Part shown: positions 1 to 6,955 of the stretch, piece after piece
Position numbering within the stretch: position 1 is the first letter of the stretch
Layout: the number at the start of each line of letters is the position of its first letter
DNA from: a virus
DNA length: 31,011 nt
Virus record (IMG/VR): IMGVR_UViG_3300026518_000680
Span: 1-31,011 of that record
Direction: 5' to 3' (one strand)
The notes under the pieces: model-generated
Seen by the model: only the letters and a program-made list of their open reading frames with translations
Told to the model about the DNA's origin: nothing
Database searches by the model: none
Made by a program: the position numbers and the translations under genes

Positions 1-44
1 GGTGTCAGCTCCTCTCGCGCCCCCGCGGTGGAACAGAAAGCGGG

Positions 45-73
45 TGGACACAGTATCGGCCATCTGCAATACT
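45..73 (+). promoter_or_regulatory. Candidate sigma70-type promoter for the 230-2339 unit
   Basis: A TGGACA hexamer (45-50, five of six matches to TTGACA) is followed after 17 bases by AATACT (68-73, four of six matches to TATAAT). It lies in the most AT-rich part of the leader and would start transcription near base 80. This is a sequence match only; in such GC-rich DNA chance matches are less frequent but still possible. Confidence 0.4.
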
Positions 74-96
74 CGCAACAACTGAAATGTACGAAT

Positions 97-160
97 TGTT
101 CGGCCGGCCGGTTCGCTCCGATGCGGATATCCTATCGAGAACCGAACATGGAGTGTTCGG
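97..160. promoter_or_regulatory. Operator-like TGTTCGG half-sites
   Basis: CCGAACA (142-148) and TGTTCGG (154-160) form a perfect 7-base inverted repeat with a 5-base centre. A third half-site TGTTCGG lies at 97-103. The layout suggests a dimeric repressor site in the leader of the first gene. The core resembles Gram-positive LexA boxes (CGAAC/GTTCG), but the gap between those halves is 7 rather than 4 bases, so I do not call it LexA. Confidence 0.4.
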
Positions 161-193
161 ACTCGCAGGGCAGGCCGCCCGTCATCCCGGTTC

Positions 194-211
194 CGGGCCC
201 GAGAGGGCCCG
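194..211 (+). promoter_or_regulatory. GNRA-capped hairpin in the 5' leader
   Basis: CGGGCCC (194-200), loop GAGA, GGGCCCG (205-211) is a perfect 7-bp stem with a GNRA-type tetraloop. It lies seven bases upstream of the GGAGG ribosome binding site (218-222) of the first gene, so it could shape access of ribosomes to that site. There is no T-run, so it is not a terminator. Confidence 0.4.
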
Positions 212-229
212 TGGCATGGAGGCCCGCCC

Positions 230-1417
230 TTGAGCTCAGCCGTTCGATTCCAGCCCCGTTTCGCGACCCCCGGCGTCCTGAACAGCCTCGACCCCGAGTT
301 GCTTCGCCGCTTCCTGCGGCCGCACGCCGACTGGCTGAAGGGGTCGGGGATCGATCTCGCGGAGCCGCTCGACCTTGGCTCGTTGTCGCTGCTGCTCATG
401 GCCGGGTCCGGGCTGCCGGCAGACCTCATCGAGTCGCTGTGCGCGATCGATGAGTTGTCGAAGCCGGCGATGTACGACGGCCTGCTCGGGTGCGCTCGGA
501 AGGCCAAGGTCACGCTCGACGGGCCGGTGGCGGGACCCGACCTCGCGCTCCGCGTGATGCTGGCGGACCCGGCGCTCGTCCAGGAGCTTCGCGTCGAGAC
601 CGCCTCGCTTCGGCCGAAGCGGATCGAGCGTTACATGGCGATGACGCCCGAGCCGCCGGCGCCGAAGCGCGACATCGAAAAACGCATCAAGAAGCTGGAA
701 GCGGCGCTCGACGAGGAGTTCCAGAAGCGGCAGCGCGGCCGGGGCGCTCGGCTCTACCACTACGACGAGCCGCGTGGTTTCAGGCTCATGGTTCGGCGCG
801 GCGACACGCTCCGCAGCCAGCCGGTGATCGACGACGATGCGCAGACGCGGCGCTTGCTGCTCCGACCGGAGTTGTACGACGTGGTGCGGTACGACCGGAG
901 GCACGGCGACCTCCTGGTCAACGCCAAGGCGAAGGCCGACGTCCGCGCGTACTGCTTCCTCGTCGGCGAGCACCTGTTCGGCGACCGGTTCCTGTTCGAT
1001 CCGCACCTGGCCCCGAAGCGGTACACCCTCGAGCCGATCCGCGAGCACGGGCTCGCGGCGCTCACGCACGCGGACATCGCGGGTATCGAGGGCGTGCGGC
1101 TCGTGCTGCTCCAGCTGGCCCACCCGAACGACGGCGACGCGAAGGTGACGCTCGACGCCAACGACGTGCTCGCGTCGCTCTCGCTGCTCGGCGGGCATAT
1201 TTCACCCGAGGCGGTGTTGAAGCGAGCCATCTTTAAGATCCGTCTGGCCGGCGAAGAACGCGAGCGTCGGGTCGCGATCACGCCGCCAATCGGCGCGGTG
1301 TACGAGCGCGACGACGGCGGCGAGGCGGTCGAGGCGTTCATCGAGAACCGGGGCTTCCTGCTGCCGAGAGAGGAGTCGCTGCGTGGCGCGCCCGACACAC
1401 TGTTTACGCTGTATTGA
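230..1417 (+). CDS. Hypothetical protein, 395 aa, first gene of a two-gene unit
   Basis: I do not recognise this protein. The TTG start is chosen because GGAGG (218-222) sits seven bases upstream; no ATG in frame is better placed. The N-terminal part is leucine-rich and helical in appearance. A charged, lysine/glutamate-rich stretch around residues 145-170 could form a coiled coil and link two domains. The C-terminal half is a mixed alpha/beta sequence with several tyrosines and aspartates (for example LYHYDEPRGF). No signal peptide or membrane segment is seen. The end overlaps the next gene by 35 bases, so the two are translationally coupled and probably act together. G+C and codon use look like the rest of the window. 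The stable reading frame and the ribosome site make it a real gene, but I assign no function. Confidence 0.8.
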   Translation: MSSAVRFQPRFATPGVLNSLDPELLRRFLRPHADWLKGSGIDLAEPLDLGSLSLLLMAGSGLPADLIESLCAIDELSKPAMYDGLLGCARKAKVTLDGPVAGPDLALRVMLADPALVQELRVETASLRPKRIERYMAMTPEPPAPKRDIEKRIKKLEAALDEEFQKRQRGRGARLYHYDEPRGFRLMVRRGDTLRSQPVIDDDAQTRRLLLRPELYDVVRYDRRHGDLLVNAKAKADVRAYCFLVGEHLFGDRFLFDPHLAPKRYTLEPIREHGLAALTHADIAGIEGVRLVLLQLAHPNDGDAKVTLDANDVLASLSLLGGHISPEAVLKRAIFKIRLAGEERERRVAITPPIGAVYERDDGGEAVEAFIENRGFLLPREESLRGAPDTLFTLY

Positions 1418-2339
1418 GCTGTTCGGGCCGAACGGGGCGCCGATGATCGTCTGGCGCGGTGAGTCGCGCGGCACCTTCGACGCGATCGAACCGCTGCTCA
1501 GACCCGCCGGTCGGCTCGCGGGCCGGTATCCGCCGCCGCGACCTGGCTGGCCCACCATGCGGGTCGTGGACTACCGCGACGGGCGGTTCGCCGCGATCTG
1601 CGACGAAGAACTCTCCGAGCGCATCGAGCTGACGCGCGAAGACGTGGTGATCCACCGCGTTGATGAGGGGCGGCTGCGGTCGCGTCTTGCAGAAGCGCTC
1701 GGGCTCGATATCTCCCGTGAGCCGATCAATCCGCTCCCGGGCGTGCTGCGCATCGGGACGTGGAACCCCAAGCCGGCGGCACGGTTCCGGGTCAGCCTGG
1801 TTGTGCCGGCGACTTCAGCGCTCTTCTGCGAGTTGCTGACGACCGAATTCGATCGCGAAGAACCCTCGATCGTGCTGACGCTATCGCCCCTGCACTGGAG
1901 CGACCGGGCGGCGGAGATTGCTGCGGCGAACTGTGTCACGCTCGTCCCCTGCGACGACATCATCGATCCCGAAGCGAAATGGACCGCCACGGAACGCTGG
2001 GCCTGGCATCAGGGCGCGTTTCTCGAGCGCGCCGGCGTCAAACTCGCCGACCCGTATCGCAACCGCACGAAGAAGGCCCGCACCGCTCGCGCCGGAGGCA
2101 ACGCGGCGAAGGTGAAGGCCGAACTCAACGGGTGGTACCGCTCGGCGCGGGCCGCGCTCATCGAGACCGGATCGCTCCCCGAGCCGCCGACGCAGAAGCA
2201 CCTCGCCGAACTCGCCGGCATCTCGGAGTCCACCGTGAGCCGGCTCCTGAACGCCCGCGGCGAGAACGCGGACCGCGAACTCGCGGTGCTCTGGAACGGC
2301 GTGCGGGAGACCGACGCCGTGCGTCGATTCCGGGGCTGA
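1383..2339 (+). CDS. Hypothetical protein with C-terminal helix-turn-helix, 318 aa
   Basis: Starts with GTG inside the previous gene; AGAGAGGAG at 1367-1375 is a good ribosome binding site seven bases upstream. Residues 1-230 match no family I know. Around residues 268-290 the sequence TQKHLAELAGISESTVSRLL is a clear helix-turn-helix of the LacI/Cro kind, preceded by a basic stretch (RNRTKKARTARAGGNAAKVK, roughly 217-236). The protein may therefore bind DNA and could regulate its own operon through the inverted repeat at 142-160; that link is inference. The HTH sits at the C-terminus after a long domain, unlike simple phage repressors. A terminator-like hairpin follows at 2366, which closes the unit. 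Confidence 0.8.
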   Translation: MARPTHCLRCIELFGPNGAPMIVWRGESRGTFDAIEPLLRPAGRLAGRYPPPRPGWPTMRVVDYRDGRFAAICDEELSERIELTREDVVIHRVDEGRLRSRLAEALGLDISREPINPLPGVLRIGTWNPKPAARFRVSLVVPATSALFCELLTTEFDREEPSIVLTLSPLHWSDRAAEIAAANCVTLVPCDDIIDPEAKWTATERWAWHQGAFLERAGVKLADPYRNRTKKARTARAGGNAAKVKAELNGWYRSARAALIETGSLPEPPTQKHLAELAGISESTVSRLLNARGENADRELAVLWNGVRETDAVRRFRG

Positions 2340-2365
2340 CGGACGGCAACATTCCGGGCAGGGCG

Positions 2366-2394
2366 AGCCGCCGGATTGCACGGCGGCTTGTTTC
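2366..2394 (+). terminator. Candidate rho-independent terminator after the two-gene unit
   Basis: AGCCGCC (2366-2372) pairs with GGCGGCT (2382-2388) around a 9-base loop and is followed by the T-rich TGTTTCG. The stem is 7 bp and GC-rich; the T-run is short and interrupted, so termination may be partial. Confidence 0.5.
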
Positions 2395-2418
2395 GTGCAA
2401 CTGCAAGGCAGAAATCTG

Positions 2419-2457
2419 AACCGCGCAAATCCATGCGATTCATGACTTTGCGCGGTT
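2419..2457. promoter_or_regulatory. Two-tier hairpin / inverted repeat upstream of the sigma-factor gene
   Basis: AACCGCGCAAA (2419-2429) and TTTGCGCGGTT (2447-2457) are a perfect 11-base inverted repeat. Inside the loop, CATG (2432-2435) pairs with CATG (2441-2444), separated from the outer stem by a 2x2 internal loop. No T-run follows. It lies in the 214-base gap between the first unit and the sigma-like gene, so it is either an operator for a dimer or an RNA element controlling sigma-factor expression. Confidence 0.55.
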
Positions 2458-2553
2458 GTCTCGTGCGCGGAACGGGCGAGTCGTGCAAGCCGCCCGGCGG
2501 GTGTACGCGGCGCGATGGGCGTCGCGGCAAGCACCCAGAAGCCGGAGCCGCAC

Positions 2554-3150
2554 ATGACAACCGCTACCCTCGAAGTCCCCGCAGTACCCGCCGTCTCGGT
2601 CACCACAAGCCCGGGTCTTGACGCCCAGCCCTGGATCGACGACTACGCCATGGAGCGCGTGTCGTATCAGGTCGCCCGCCTGTCGCGTTCGCTCGACCTC
2701 GGCGAGCACGACGAGGACGACATCCGCCAAGACCTCATCGCCGAGTTGTGCTCCGCCGAGCCGCGGTTCGACCCGTCGATCGCGAGCCGGAAGACGTTTA
2801 TCTGCCGTGTGCTCACTCGCGCGTCGGCGTACATCGCGCGGTCGATCCGGTCGCGGCGGCAGGGGTACGGCCGCCCGATGGTGTCGCTCAGCGCCTTGCA
2901 GGCCGCGCGGGCGGAGCAGTTGCACGCCAGCCAGCGCGACGACCCGGCACAGGGTGTGCCGCTGTCGATCGATCTCGAGCGCGGCCTCGGCCGGCTCGAC
3001 TCGGAGCAGCGCAGGCTCGCCGAGAACCTCAAGACCCAGACGCCGCGGGAGATCGCGGCGGAGTCGGGCGTGCACCGCAGCACCGTGTACCGCGCGATCG
3101 CCGGCATCCGCGAGGAGATGTCCGGCCTGGGCCTCGGCGCGTCCGGTTGA
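2554..3150 (+). CDS. Sigma-factor-like protein, 198 aa
   Basis: Small RNA-polymerase sigma-factor-like protein. Residues about 25-105 resemble region 2: an acidic EHDEDDIRQDLIAEL helix followed by a basic, aromatic-containing helix ending SRRQGYGR. Residues about 142-190 resemble region 4, with helix-turn-helix TPREIAAESGVHRSTVYRAI. Length and two-domain layout fit ECF-size factors or phage-coded sigma proteins. ATG 2554 is preferred because GGAG (2544-2547) lies six bases upstream; an in-frame ATG at 2515 would add 13 residues but has no ribosome site. The gene sits alone directly before the replication operon, and a bipartite motif that could be its promoter target begins two bases after its stop. 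A non-sigma DNA-binding role is possible because region 2 is divergent. Confidence 0.75.
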   Translation: MTTATLEVPAVPAVSVTTSPGLDAQPWIDDYAMERVSYQVARLSRSLDLGEHDEDDIRQDLIAELCSAEPRFDPSIASRKTFICRVLTRASAYIARSIRSRRQGYGRPMVSLSALQAARAEQLHASQRDDPAQGVPLSIDLERGLGRLDSEQRRLAENLKTQTPREIAAESGVHRSTVYRAIAGIREEMSGLGLGASG

Positions 3151-3151
3151 C

Positions 3152-3182
3152 GCGACACATCCGCCGCTCGTGCAGATGTAGA
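3152..3182 (+). promoter_or_regulatory. Bipartite motif, copy 1 (candidate phage-sigma promoter)
   Basis: GCGACAC (3152-3158), nine variable bases, then TCGTGCAGATGTAGA (3168-3182). The same two boxes with the same spacing recur at 19001-19031. In both, the start codon begins six bases after the last base of the motif (GTG 3188 here). The geometry resembles a -35/-10 promoter whose transcription start falls on the start codon. The box is not a good sigma70 -10, which fits an alternative sigma factor. Confidence 0.6.
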
Positions 3183-3187
3183 GGGGC

Positions 3188-4138
3188 GTGAGCCGCCCAA
3201 CGCCCGAGCCCGACGCCAGCGTCCCCAAGAGCGCGCCGCTGGTGCGGCTCGGACAGGGCGACTTCGAGACCCGGATCCACCCATCCGACCTCACCCCGGA
3301 AGGAGACGCGACCACGATGCCGACGGCCGCCGCCGAGACCGACCTTGGCTTCCTCGAGCACGAACCCGCCGACGCGTACCACGCCAGACGGGGCGAACTG
3401 CTCACCTCGCACGCGCTCGCGGACTTCCGCCGCTGCCCGAGGCTGTTCCGGCGCAAGCAACTCGGCATGATCGCCGAGCGCGACTCGGCCGTCTTCGCGT
3501 TCGGGCGGGCCGCGCATGTGCTGATCGTCGAGGGCCGCGAGCGGTTCGACGCGGAGTTCGCCGTCGGCGGCCCGATCAACCCGCGCACCGGCCGCGCGTT
3601 CGGCTCGGAGACCAAGGCGTTCGCCGAGTGGGCCGAGCGTGTCGGCAAGCCGGTGGTCAGCGAGGCGGACGCCGCGCTGCTCGACCGCATGGACGCGTCG
3701 GTGCGTGAGCACGTCTACGCACGCGAGTTGCTGCGGTGCGGCGTTGCCGAGGGCGTCGTGCGAGTGACGTACTGCGGCGTCGCCTGCCAGGCCCGGCTGG
3801 ACTGGGTCAATCCGCTCGACGGACGCGGGATCGTCGACCTCAAGACCTGCGACGACCTCGACCGCTTCGAGGAGGACGCGGTGCGTTTCGGCTACCCGCA
3901 CCAGCTCGCCTTCTACCGCGAGGTCGTCGTGGAGGCGGCGTCGGTCGAGCTCGAATGCCATCTCATCGCGATCGAGAAACGCGAGCCGTTCCGGTGCGGG
4001 GTCTGGCAGCTGTCGCGCCGGCTCATCGACCGTGCCGCGGACGAGAACGTCGAGGCCATCGATCGGCTCGTGAAGTGCCGCGACACCGACGCGTGGCCGA
4101 CCGGCTTCGAGTCGATGCGGCTGATGGACCTCGCCTGA
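3188..4138 (+). CDS. PD-(D/E)XK nuclease-like protein (DUF3799/RecE-type exonuclease), 316 aa
   Basis: Probable DNA exonuclease of the phage recombination module. The nuclease core is visible: RLDWV with Asp205, then GIVDLKT with Asp217 and Lys219, matching the D...(D/E)xK pattern, followed by the YPHQLAFYREVV helix that carries the conserved Q/Y of the Cas4/RecE/DUF3799 group. The N-terminal part has HALADFRRCPRLFRRK, typical of these proteins. I give GTG 3188 because the duplicated upstream motif is spaced identically from this codon and from the ATG at 19037. An ATG at 3317 (GGAAGGAG upstream at 3297-3304, twelve bases away) would remove 43 residues that look unconserved and remains a real alternative. 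First gene of the replication operon; followed by an ATPase and a DUF669 protein, a common phage trio. Confidence 0.85.
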   Translation: MSRPTPEPDASVPKSAPLVRLGQGDFETRIHPSDLTPEGDATTMPTAAAETDLGFLEHEPADAYHARRGELLTSHALADFRRCPRLFRRKQLGMIAERDSAVFAFGRAAHVLIVEGRERFDAEFAVGGPINPRTGRAFGSETKAFAEWAERVGKPVVSEADAALLDRMDASVREHVYARELLRCGVAEGVVRVTYCGVACQARLDWVNPLDGRGIVDLKTCDDLDRFEEDAVRFGYPHQLAFYREVVVEAASVELECHLIAIEKREPFRCGVWQLSRRLIDRAADENVEAIDRLVKCRDTDAWPTGFESMRLMDLA

Positions 4139-4176
4139 ACACCACCCCGGATCCCACACCCAACACAGGAGACCCC

Positions 4177-4932
4177 ATGACGCTGACCGACACGCTCATC
4201 CGAACCGCCTCGCCGGGCCCGCCGAAGATGCTCGTCTTCGGCGACGCCGGCGTCGGCAAGACCAGCCTCGCGCTCGACGCGGGCGCTCTGCTCATCGACT
4301 GCGAGAACGGCGCCGCCGCGATCCCCGGGCTCGTGCGGACCCCGTACCTGTCGAGCTGGCCCGAGATGCGGGCGTGGCTGGTTGAACTCGCCGGCGGCGT
4401 GCCCGACGAGGTCTCGTGCGTCGCGATCGACACGCTGGACTGGATGGTGCAGCGGATCGTCGAGCACGTCGTCATTGAGCTCGACGGCAAGAAGCAGGGC
4501 GACGTGACCAACACGCTCGCGAGCGCGCACGGCGGCTATTTCAAGGCCCGCGAGATCGTTCAGAACATCGTGAGCCGCGATCTGCTGCCGCTGCTCAACC
4601 GCATCAACGACCTCGGGCTGCCGATCCTGTTGCTCGCCCACGCCGCGAACACGAGGGTGACGACGCCCGAGGGGTTCGAGGTCCGCCTGGCCTGCCCGGA
4701 CCTCCCGCAGTGGATCGCGCCCATCTTCATCGAGTGGGCCGATGCCGTGCTGTACGCGCACCGGACCTCGGACGGGGAGCGCGTGCTCGCGACCGAGGGC
4801 ACCAGCACGGTGCTCGCGAAGAACCGCTACTCGATGCCGCCGCTGCTGCCGCTGTCGTGGGGCGCGGTGGTCGAGGCCGTGTCGTCGTCGCCGGCCGCGC
4901 CGGCGATGGCGCCCACCGAAGGGGGTGCGTGA
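4177..4932 (+). CDS. AAA/RecA-like nucleotide-binding protein (AAA_24 type), 251 aa
   Basis: Phage ATPase of the AAA_24 type. The P-loop GDAGVGKT is at residues 22-29 and the Walker B-like strand CVAIDTLDW has its Asp at 85. Later strands (PILLLAHAA, about 148-156, and VLAKNRY near 213) match sensor and arginine-finger regions of RecA-fold phage proteins. Start ATG 4177 has AGGAGA four bases upstream; the open frame upstream of it is only a shadow of the nuclease gene. The C-terminal 20 residues are Ala/Pro-rich and probably disordered. Members of this family are encoded next to PD-(D/E)XK nuclease and DUF669 genes, as here, and are thought to serve recombination or replication as a loader-like ATPase. 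The exact substrate is unknown. The stop overlaps the next ATG (TGATG). Confidence 0.88.
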   Translation: MTLTDTLIRTASPGPPKMLVFGDAGVGKTSLALDAGALLIDCENGAAAIPGLVRTPYLSSWPEMRAWLVELAGGVPDEVSCVAIDTLDWMVQRIVEHVVIELDGKKQGDVTNTLASAHGGYFKAREIVQNIVSRDLLPLLNRINDLGLPILLLAHAANTRVTTPEGFEVRLACPDLPQWIAPIFIEWADAVLYAHRTSDGERVLATEGTSTVLAKNRYSMPPLLPLSWGAVVEAVSSSPAAPAMAPTEGGA

Positions 4933-5399
4933 TGGCGAGTCTTCAGGGATTCGACGCCAACCAGGTCGAGCCGAACGCCGGCTTCGATCCGCTGCCCGCC
5001 GGCAAGTACACCTGCGTGATCGCCGCGTCGGAGATGAAGCCGACCAAGAACGGCGACGGCGAGTACCTCCAGCTTGAGCTCGAAGTGATCGAGGGCGAGC
5101 ACCGGGGCCGCAAGGTCTGGGACCGGCTGCTGCTCAAGCACCCGAACCCCCAGACGGTGCAGATCGCGCGGGGCACGCTCAGCGCCGTCTGCCGGGCGGT
5201 GAACGTGCTGACGCCGCGCGACTCGATCGAGCTGCACGGGCTGCCGCTGGCGGTGAACGTCAAGCTCGAACGCCGCTCGGACAACGGCGAGCTCGCCAAC
5301 CGGGTGTCGTCGTACTCGAAGCGTCAGGCGCCGAGCGCATCCGCCGCGCCCGCTTCGGCCGCCGCCGCGGGCGCTTCGACGCCGCCGTGGAAGCGGTGA
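4932..5399 (+). CDS. DUF669 protein, probable single-strand DNA-binding partner, 155 aa
   Basis: Resembles the DUF669 family of phage recombination modules. The pattern F(D)xLPAGKYTCVIAASEMKPTKNGDGEYLQLELEV (roughly residues 18-52) is the family hallmark: a short beta-rich domain in which the tolerance for GEY-L-L-v-EG is conserved. RGRKVWDRLLLKHPN follows. The tail from about 130 on is Ala/Ser/Pro-rich and ends PPWKR, similar to the flexible tails of SSB-like proteins that recruit partners. Start ATG 4932 overlaps the stop of the ATPase gene, so the two are coupled. The family is generally assumed to bind single-stranded DNA with the neighbouring nuclease and ATPase; this is inferred from context, not visible as a catalytic motif. 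Confidence 0.85.
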   Translation: MASLQGFDANQVEPNAGFDPLPAGKYTCVIAASEMKPTKNGDGEYLQLELEVIEGEHRGRKVWDRLLLKHPNPQTVQIARGTLSAVCRAVNVLTPRDSIELHGLPLAVNVKLERRSDNGELANRVSSYSKRQAPSASAAPASAAAAGASTPPWKR

Positions 5400-5594
5400 C
5401 TCGCACAGCGCAGCAACGGACCAGCACTGGCAAGGCAAGCCGGGGCCCGGCGGGGCGACCCGCGGACAGGCATGGCTAGTCAGGGCCCGGCTGGGCCCGG
5501 CACGGCGACTCATCCCGCCGCCGGCGGAAGCCGGCGCGCGGGGGTTCGGACCGGATCAGACACCTCAACGCCCCCACGGGCAAGGAGCACCCGC
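5400..5594. repeat. Short GC-rich noncoding gap with GGGCCCGGC repeats and a hairpin
   Basis: The sequence GGGCCCGGC occurs three times (5443-5451, 5483-5491, 5493-5501) among GGC-starting words such as GGCAAGGC and AGGCATGGC. A 7-bp hairpin with a GGAA loop lies at 5519-5536. The style resembles the noncoding stretch at 11500-12040. A frame is open through it, but the ribosome site AAGGAG (5582-5587) places the next gene at 5595, so I treat the gap as noncoding. Confidence 0.5.
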
Positions 5595-6272
5595 ATGGTC
5601 GCGACCGCGGCAACCCCGTCCCCCTCTCCATCCCCATCGCGCAACGGCAAGGCGACGACGAAGGCCACGGCCGTCGGGCCCAGCGTCACCAACGGAGGCA
5701 AGGCGACGATCGATGTCTCGCAGCCGTACCGCTTCGAGGTCGAGCTCACCGGCGACGCCGACATCCTGTTCCACCGCTGGAACTGCGAGGCGGTCGAGGC
5801 GAAGGCCAAGGCCGCCAAAGGCTCGGCGGCGAAGAAGACGGACGACGTCGAGTCATACGTCTACCGCGACGACACGGGGTCACTGTGCATCCCCGGCGAG
5901 TACGTGCGGCAGTCGATCATCGGCGCAGCGAAGTACCGGCAGGACCCGCGGTCGCCGCGCAAGAGCGCGCAGGACCTGGTGAAGGCGGCGGTGATCAGCC
6001 TGACCGACCTCGCCAGCCTGGGCGTGACGGACTGGGACTACGAGCACCGCTGCCGCGTGCAGGTCCAGCGGAGCGGGATCACCCGCGTGCGGCCGGCCCT
6101 GAAGAAGGGCTGGAAGGCGTCGTTCCTGTTCATGGTCAACCTGCCGGAGTACGTCAGCCCGGACTTCGTCCACGGGCTGCTCGTCGACGCGGGCCGCCTC
6201 GTCGGCATCGCGGACTTCCGGCCGACCTACGGGCGGTTCCGGGTCACGCGGTTCGAGGTGCTCGATGCGTGA
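5595..6272 (+). CDS. Conserved-looking protein of unknown function in the recombination module, 225 aa
   Basis: ATG 5595 is preceded by AAGGAG seven bases upstream. Residues 1-35 are Ser/Pro/Thr-rich and probably disordered. The folded part starts near 38 with YRFEVELTGDADILFHRW and contains GSLCIPGEYVRQSIIGAAKY (about 95-115), a basic DPRSPRKSAQ stretch, and a C-terminal RFRVTRFEVLD strand. The mix of beta strands, an invariant-looking Gly-Pro loop and basic patches suggests a nucleic-acid-binding protein. It occupies the place where other phages encode a single-strand annealing protein. No catalytic motif is visible and I do not recognise a named family. It overlaps the RusA gene by eight bases, so it belongs to the same operon. 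Confidence 0.75.
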   Translation: MVATAATPSPSPSPSRNGKATTKATAVGPSVTNGGKATIDVSQPYRFEVELTGDADILFHRWNCEAVEAKAKAAKGSAAKKTDDVESYVYRDDTGSLCIPGEYVRQSIIGAAKYRQDPRSPRKSAQDLVKAAVISLTDLASLGVTDWDYEHRCRVQVQRSGITRVRPALKKGWKASFLFMVNLPEYVSPDFVHGLLVDAGRLVGIADFRPTYGRFRVTRFEVLDA

Positions 6273-6708
6273 ACGGCGCGCGACCGGGGACGGGCCGGAG
6301 GAAGCGGCGGGCGCGCTGCGCCTGACGCTGCCGTGGCCGCCGAGCGTGAACAACGCCTGGCGGACGGTCCCGGTCCCGGTCCGCGGCGGGGGGCCCCGGC
6401 GGGGCTTCCGGGTGGTGCTGAGCCGCGAGGGGCGGGCGTTCCGCAGGGACGTGGTCGCCCGCCTCTCCGGCCGGCGCTGCGGCGGCTGCCTGACCGGCCG
6501 GCTCTCGGTGACGGTCGACCTGCACCCGCCCACGCGCCGCCCCATCGACATCGACAACCGGCTGAAGGCGCTGCTGGACGCGCTCCAGCACGCGGGGGTG
6601 TACCGCGACGACGGGCAGATCGACGAGATCGCGGTCCGGCGGCGCGGCGTTCGGAAGGGCGGGCTTGCGGTGGTCCGAATCGAGGAGCTTTGCGATGGCG
6701 AGAGTTGA
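6265..6708 (+). CDS. rusA: RusA-type Holliday-junction resolvase, 147 aa
   Basis: RusA family endonuclease, which cuts four-way DNA junctions during phage recombination and replication. Family signatures are visible: LPWPPSVNNAWR near the N-terminus (about 25-36) and the catalytic acidic block RPIDIDNRLKALLDALQHAGVYRDDGQIDEI (about 92-122), where the Asp residues of DIDN, LDAL and RDD hold the metal. The length is a little above the usual 120-140 because of a charged N-terminal extension (MRERRATGDGPEEAAG); a later start is possible, but no in-frame ATG or clear ribosome site supports one. The gene overlaps the previous one by eight bases and the next by fourteen. Confidence 0.9.
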   Translation: MRERRATGDGPEEAAGALRLTLPWPPSVNNAWRTVPVPVRGGGPRRGFRVVLSREGRAFRRDVVARLSGRRCGGCLTGRLSVTVDLHPPTRRPIDIDNRLKALLDALQHAGVYRDDGQIDEIAVRRRGVRKGGLAVVRIEELCDGES

Positions 6709-6955
6709 TCGCGGGCGGGAGGCGCACGTGTGTCTGGGGTGCGGGCGGAGCACGACCGCGCGAAGCCAGGTGTGCAACCGCTGCATGTACCACCAGCCGA
6801 TCGCGGAGTTGTTGCCGATTGACGACGACGACGGCGACCACGACCGCTTCGACGAGGAGTCGGGCCCCGACTCGCTGGCGCCGTTCGCGCACGACGTTGA
6901 GGTCGCCCGGCGCTGGGACTCGGCGGGCCGCCCGGCCCAGAGGATGTTCGCCTGA
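6695..6955 (+). CDS. Small zinc-ribbon protein, 86 aa
   Basis: Short acidic protein with one four-cysteine knuckle near the N-terminus: CLGCG followed by CNRC, spaced like a zinc ribbon. The rest (IDDDDGDHDRFDEESGPD) is strongly acidic and probably flexible. ATG 6695 is supported by GAGGAG seven bases upstream. The stop overlaps the helicase ATG (TGATG), so the protein is made together with the helicase and may be its accessory factor; the helicase itself carries another zinc ribbon. No enzymatic motif is present. Confidence 0.75.
   Translation: MARVDRGREAHVCLGCGRSTTARSQVCNRCMYHQPIAELLPIDDDDGDHDRFDEESGPDSLAPFAHDVEVARRWDSAGRPAQRMFA

Noticed and set aside
142-160. LexA box
   Set aside because: The half-sites fit CGAAC/GTTCG but the gap is 7 instead of 4 bases, and no LexA or SOS gene is near.
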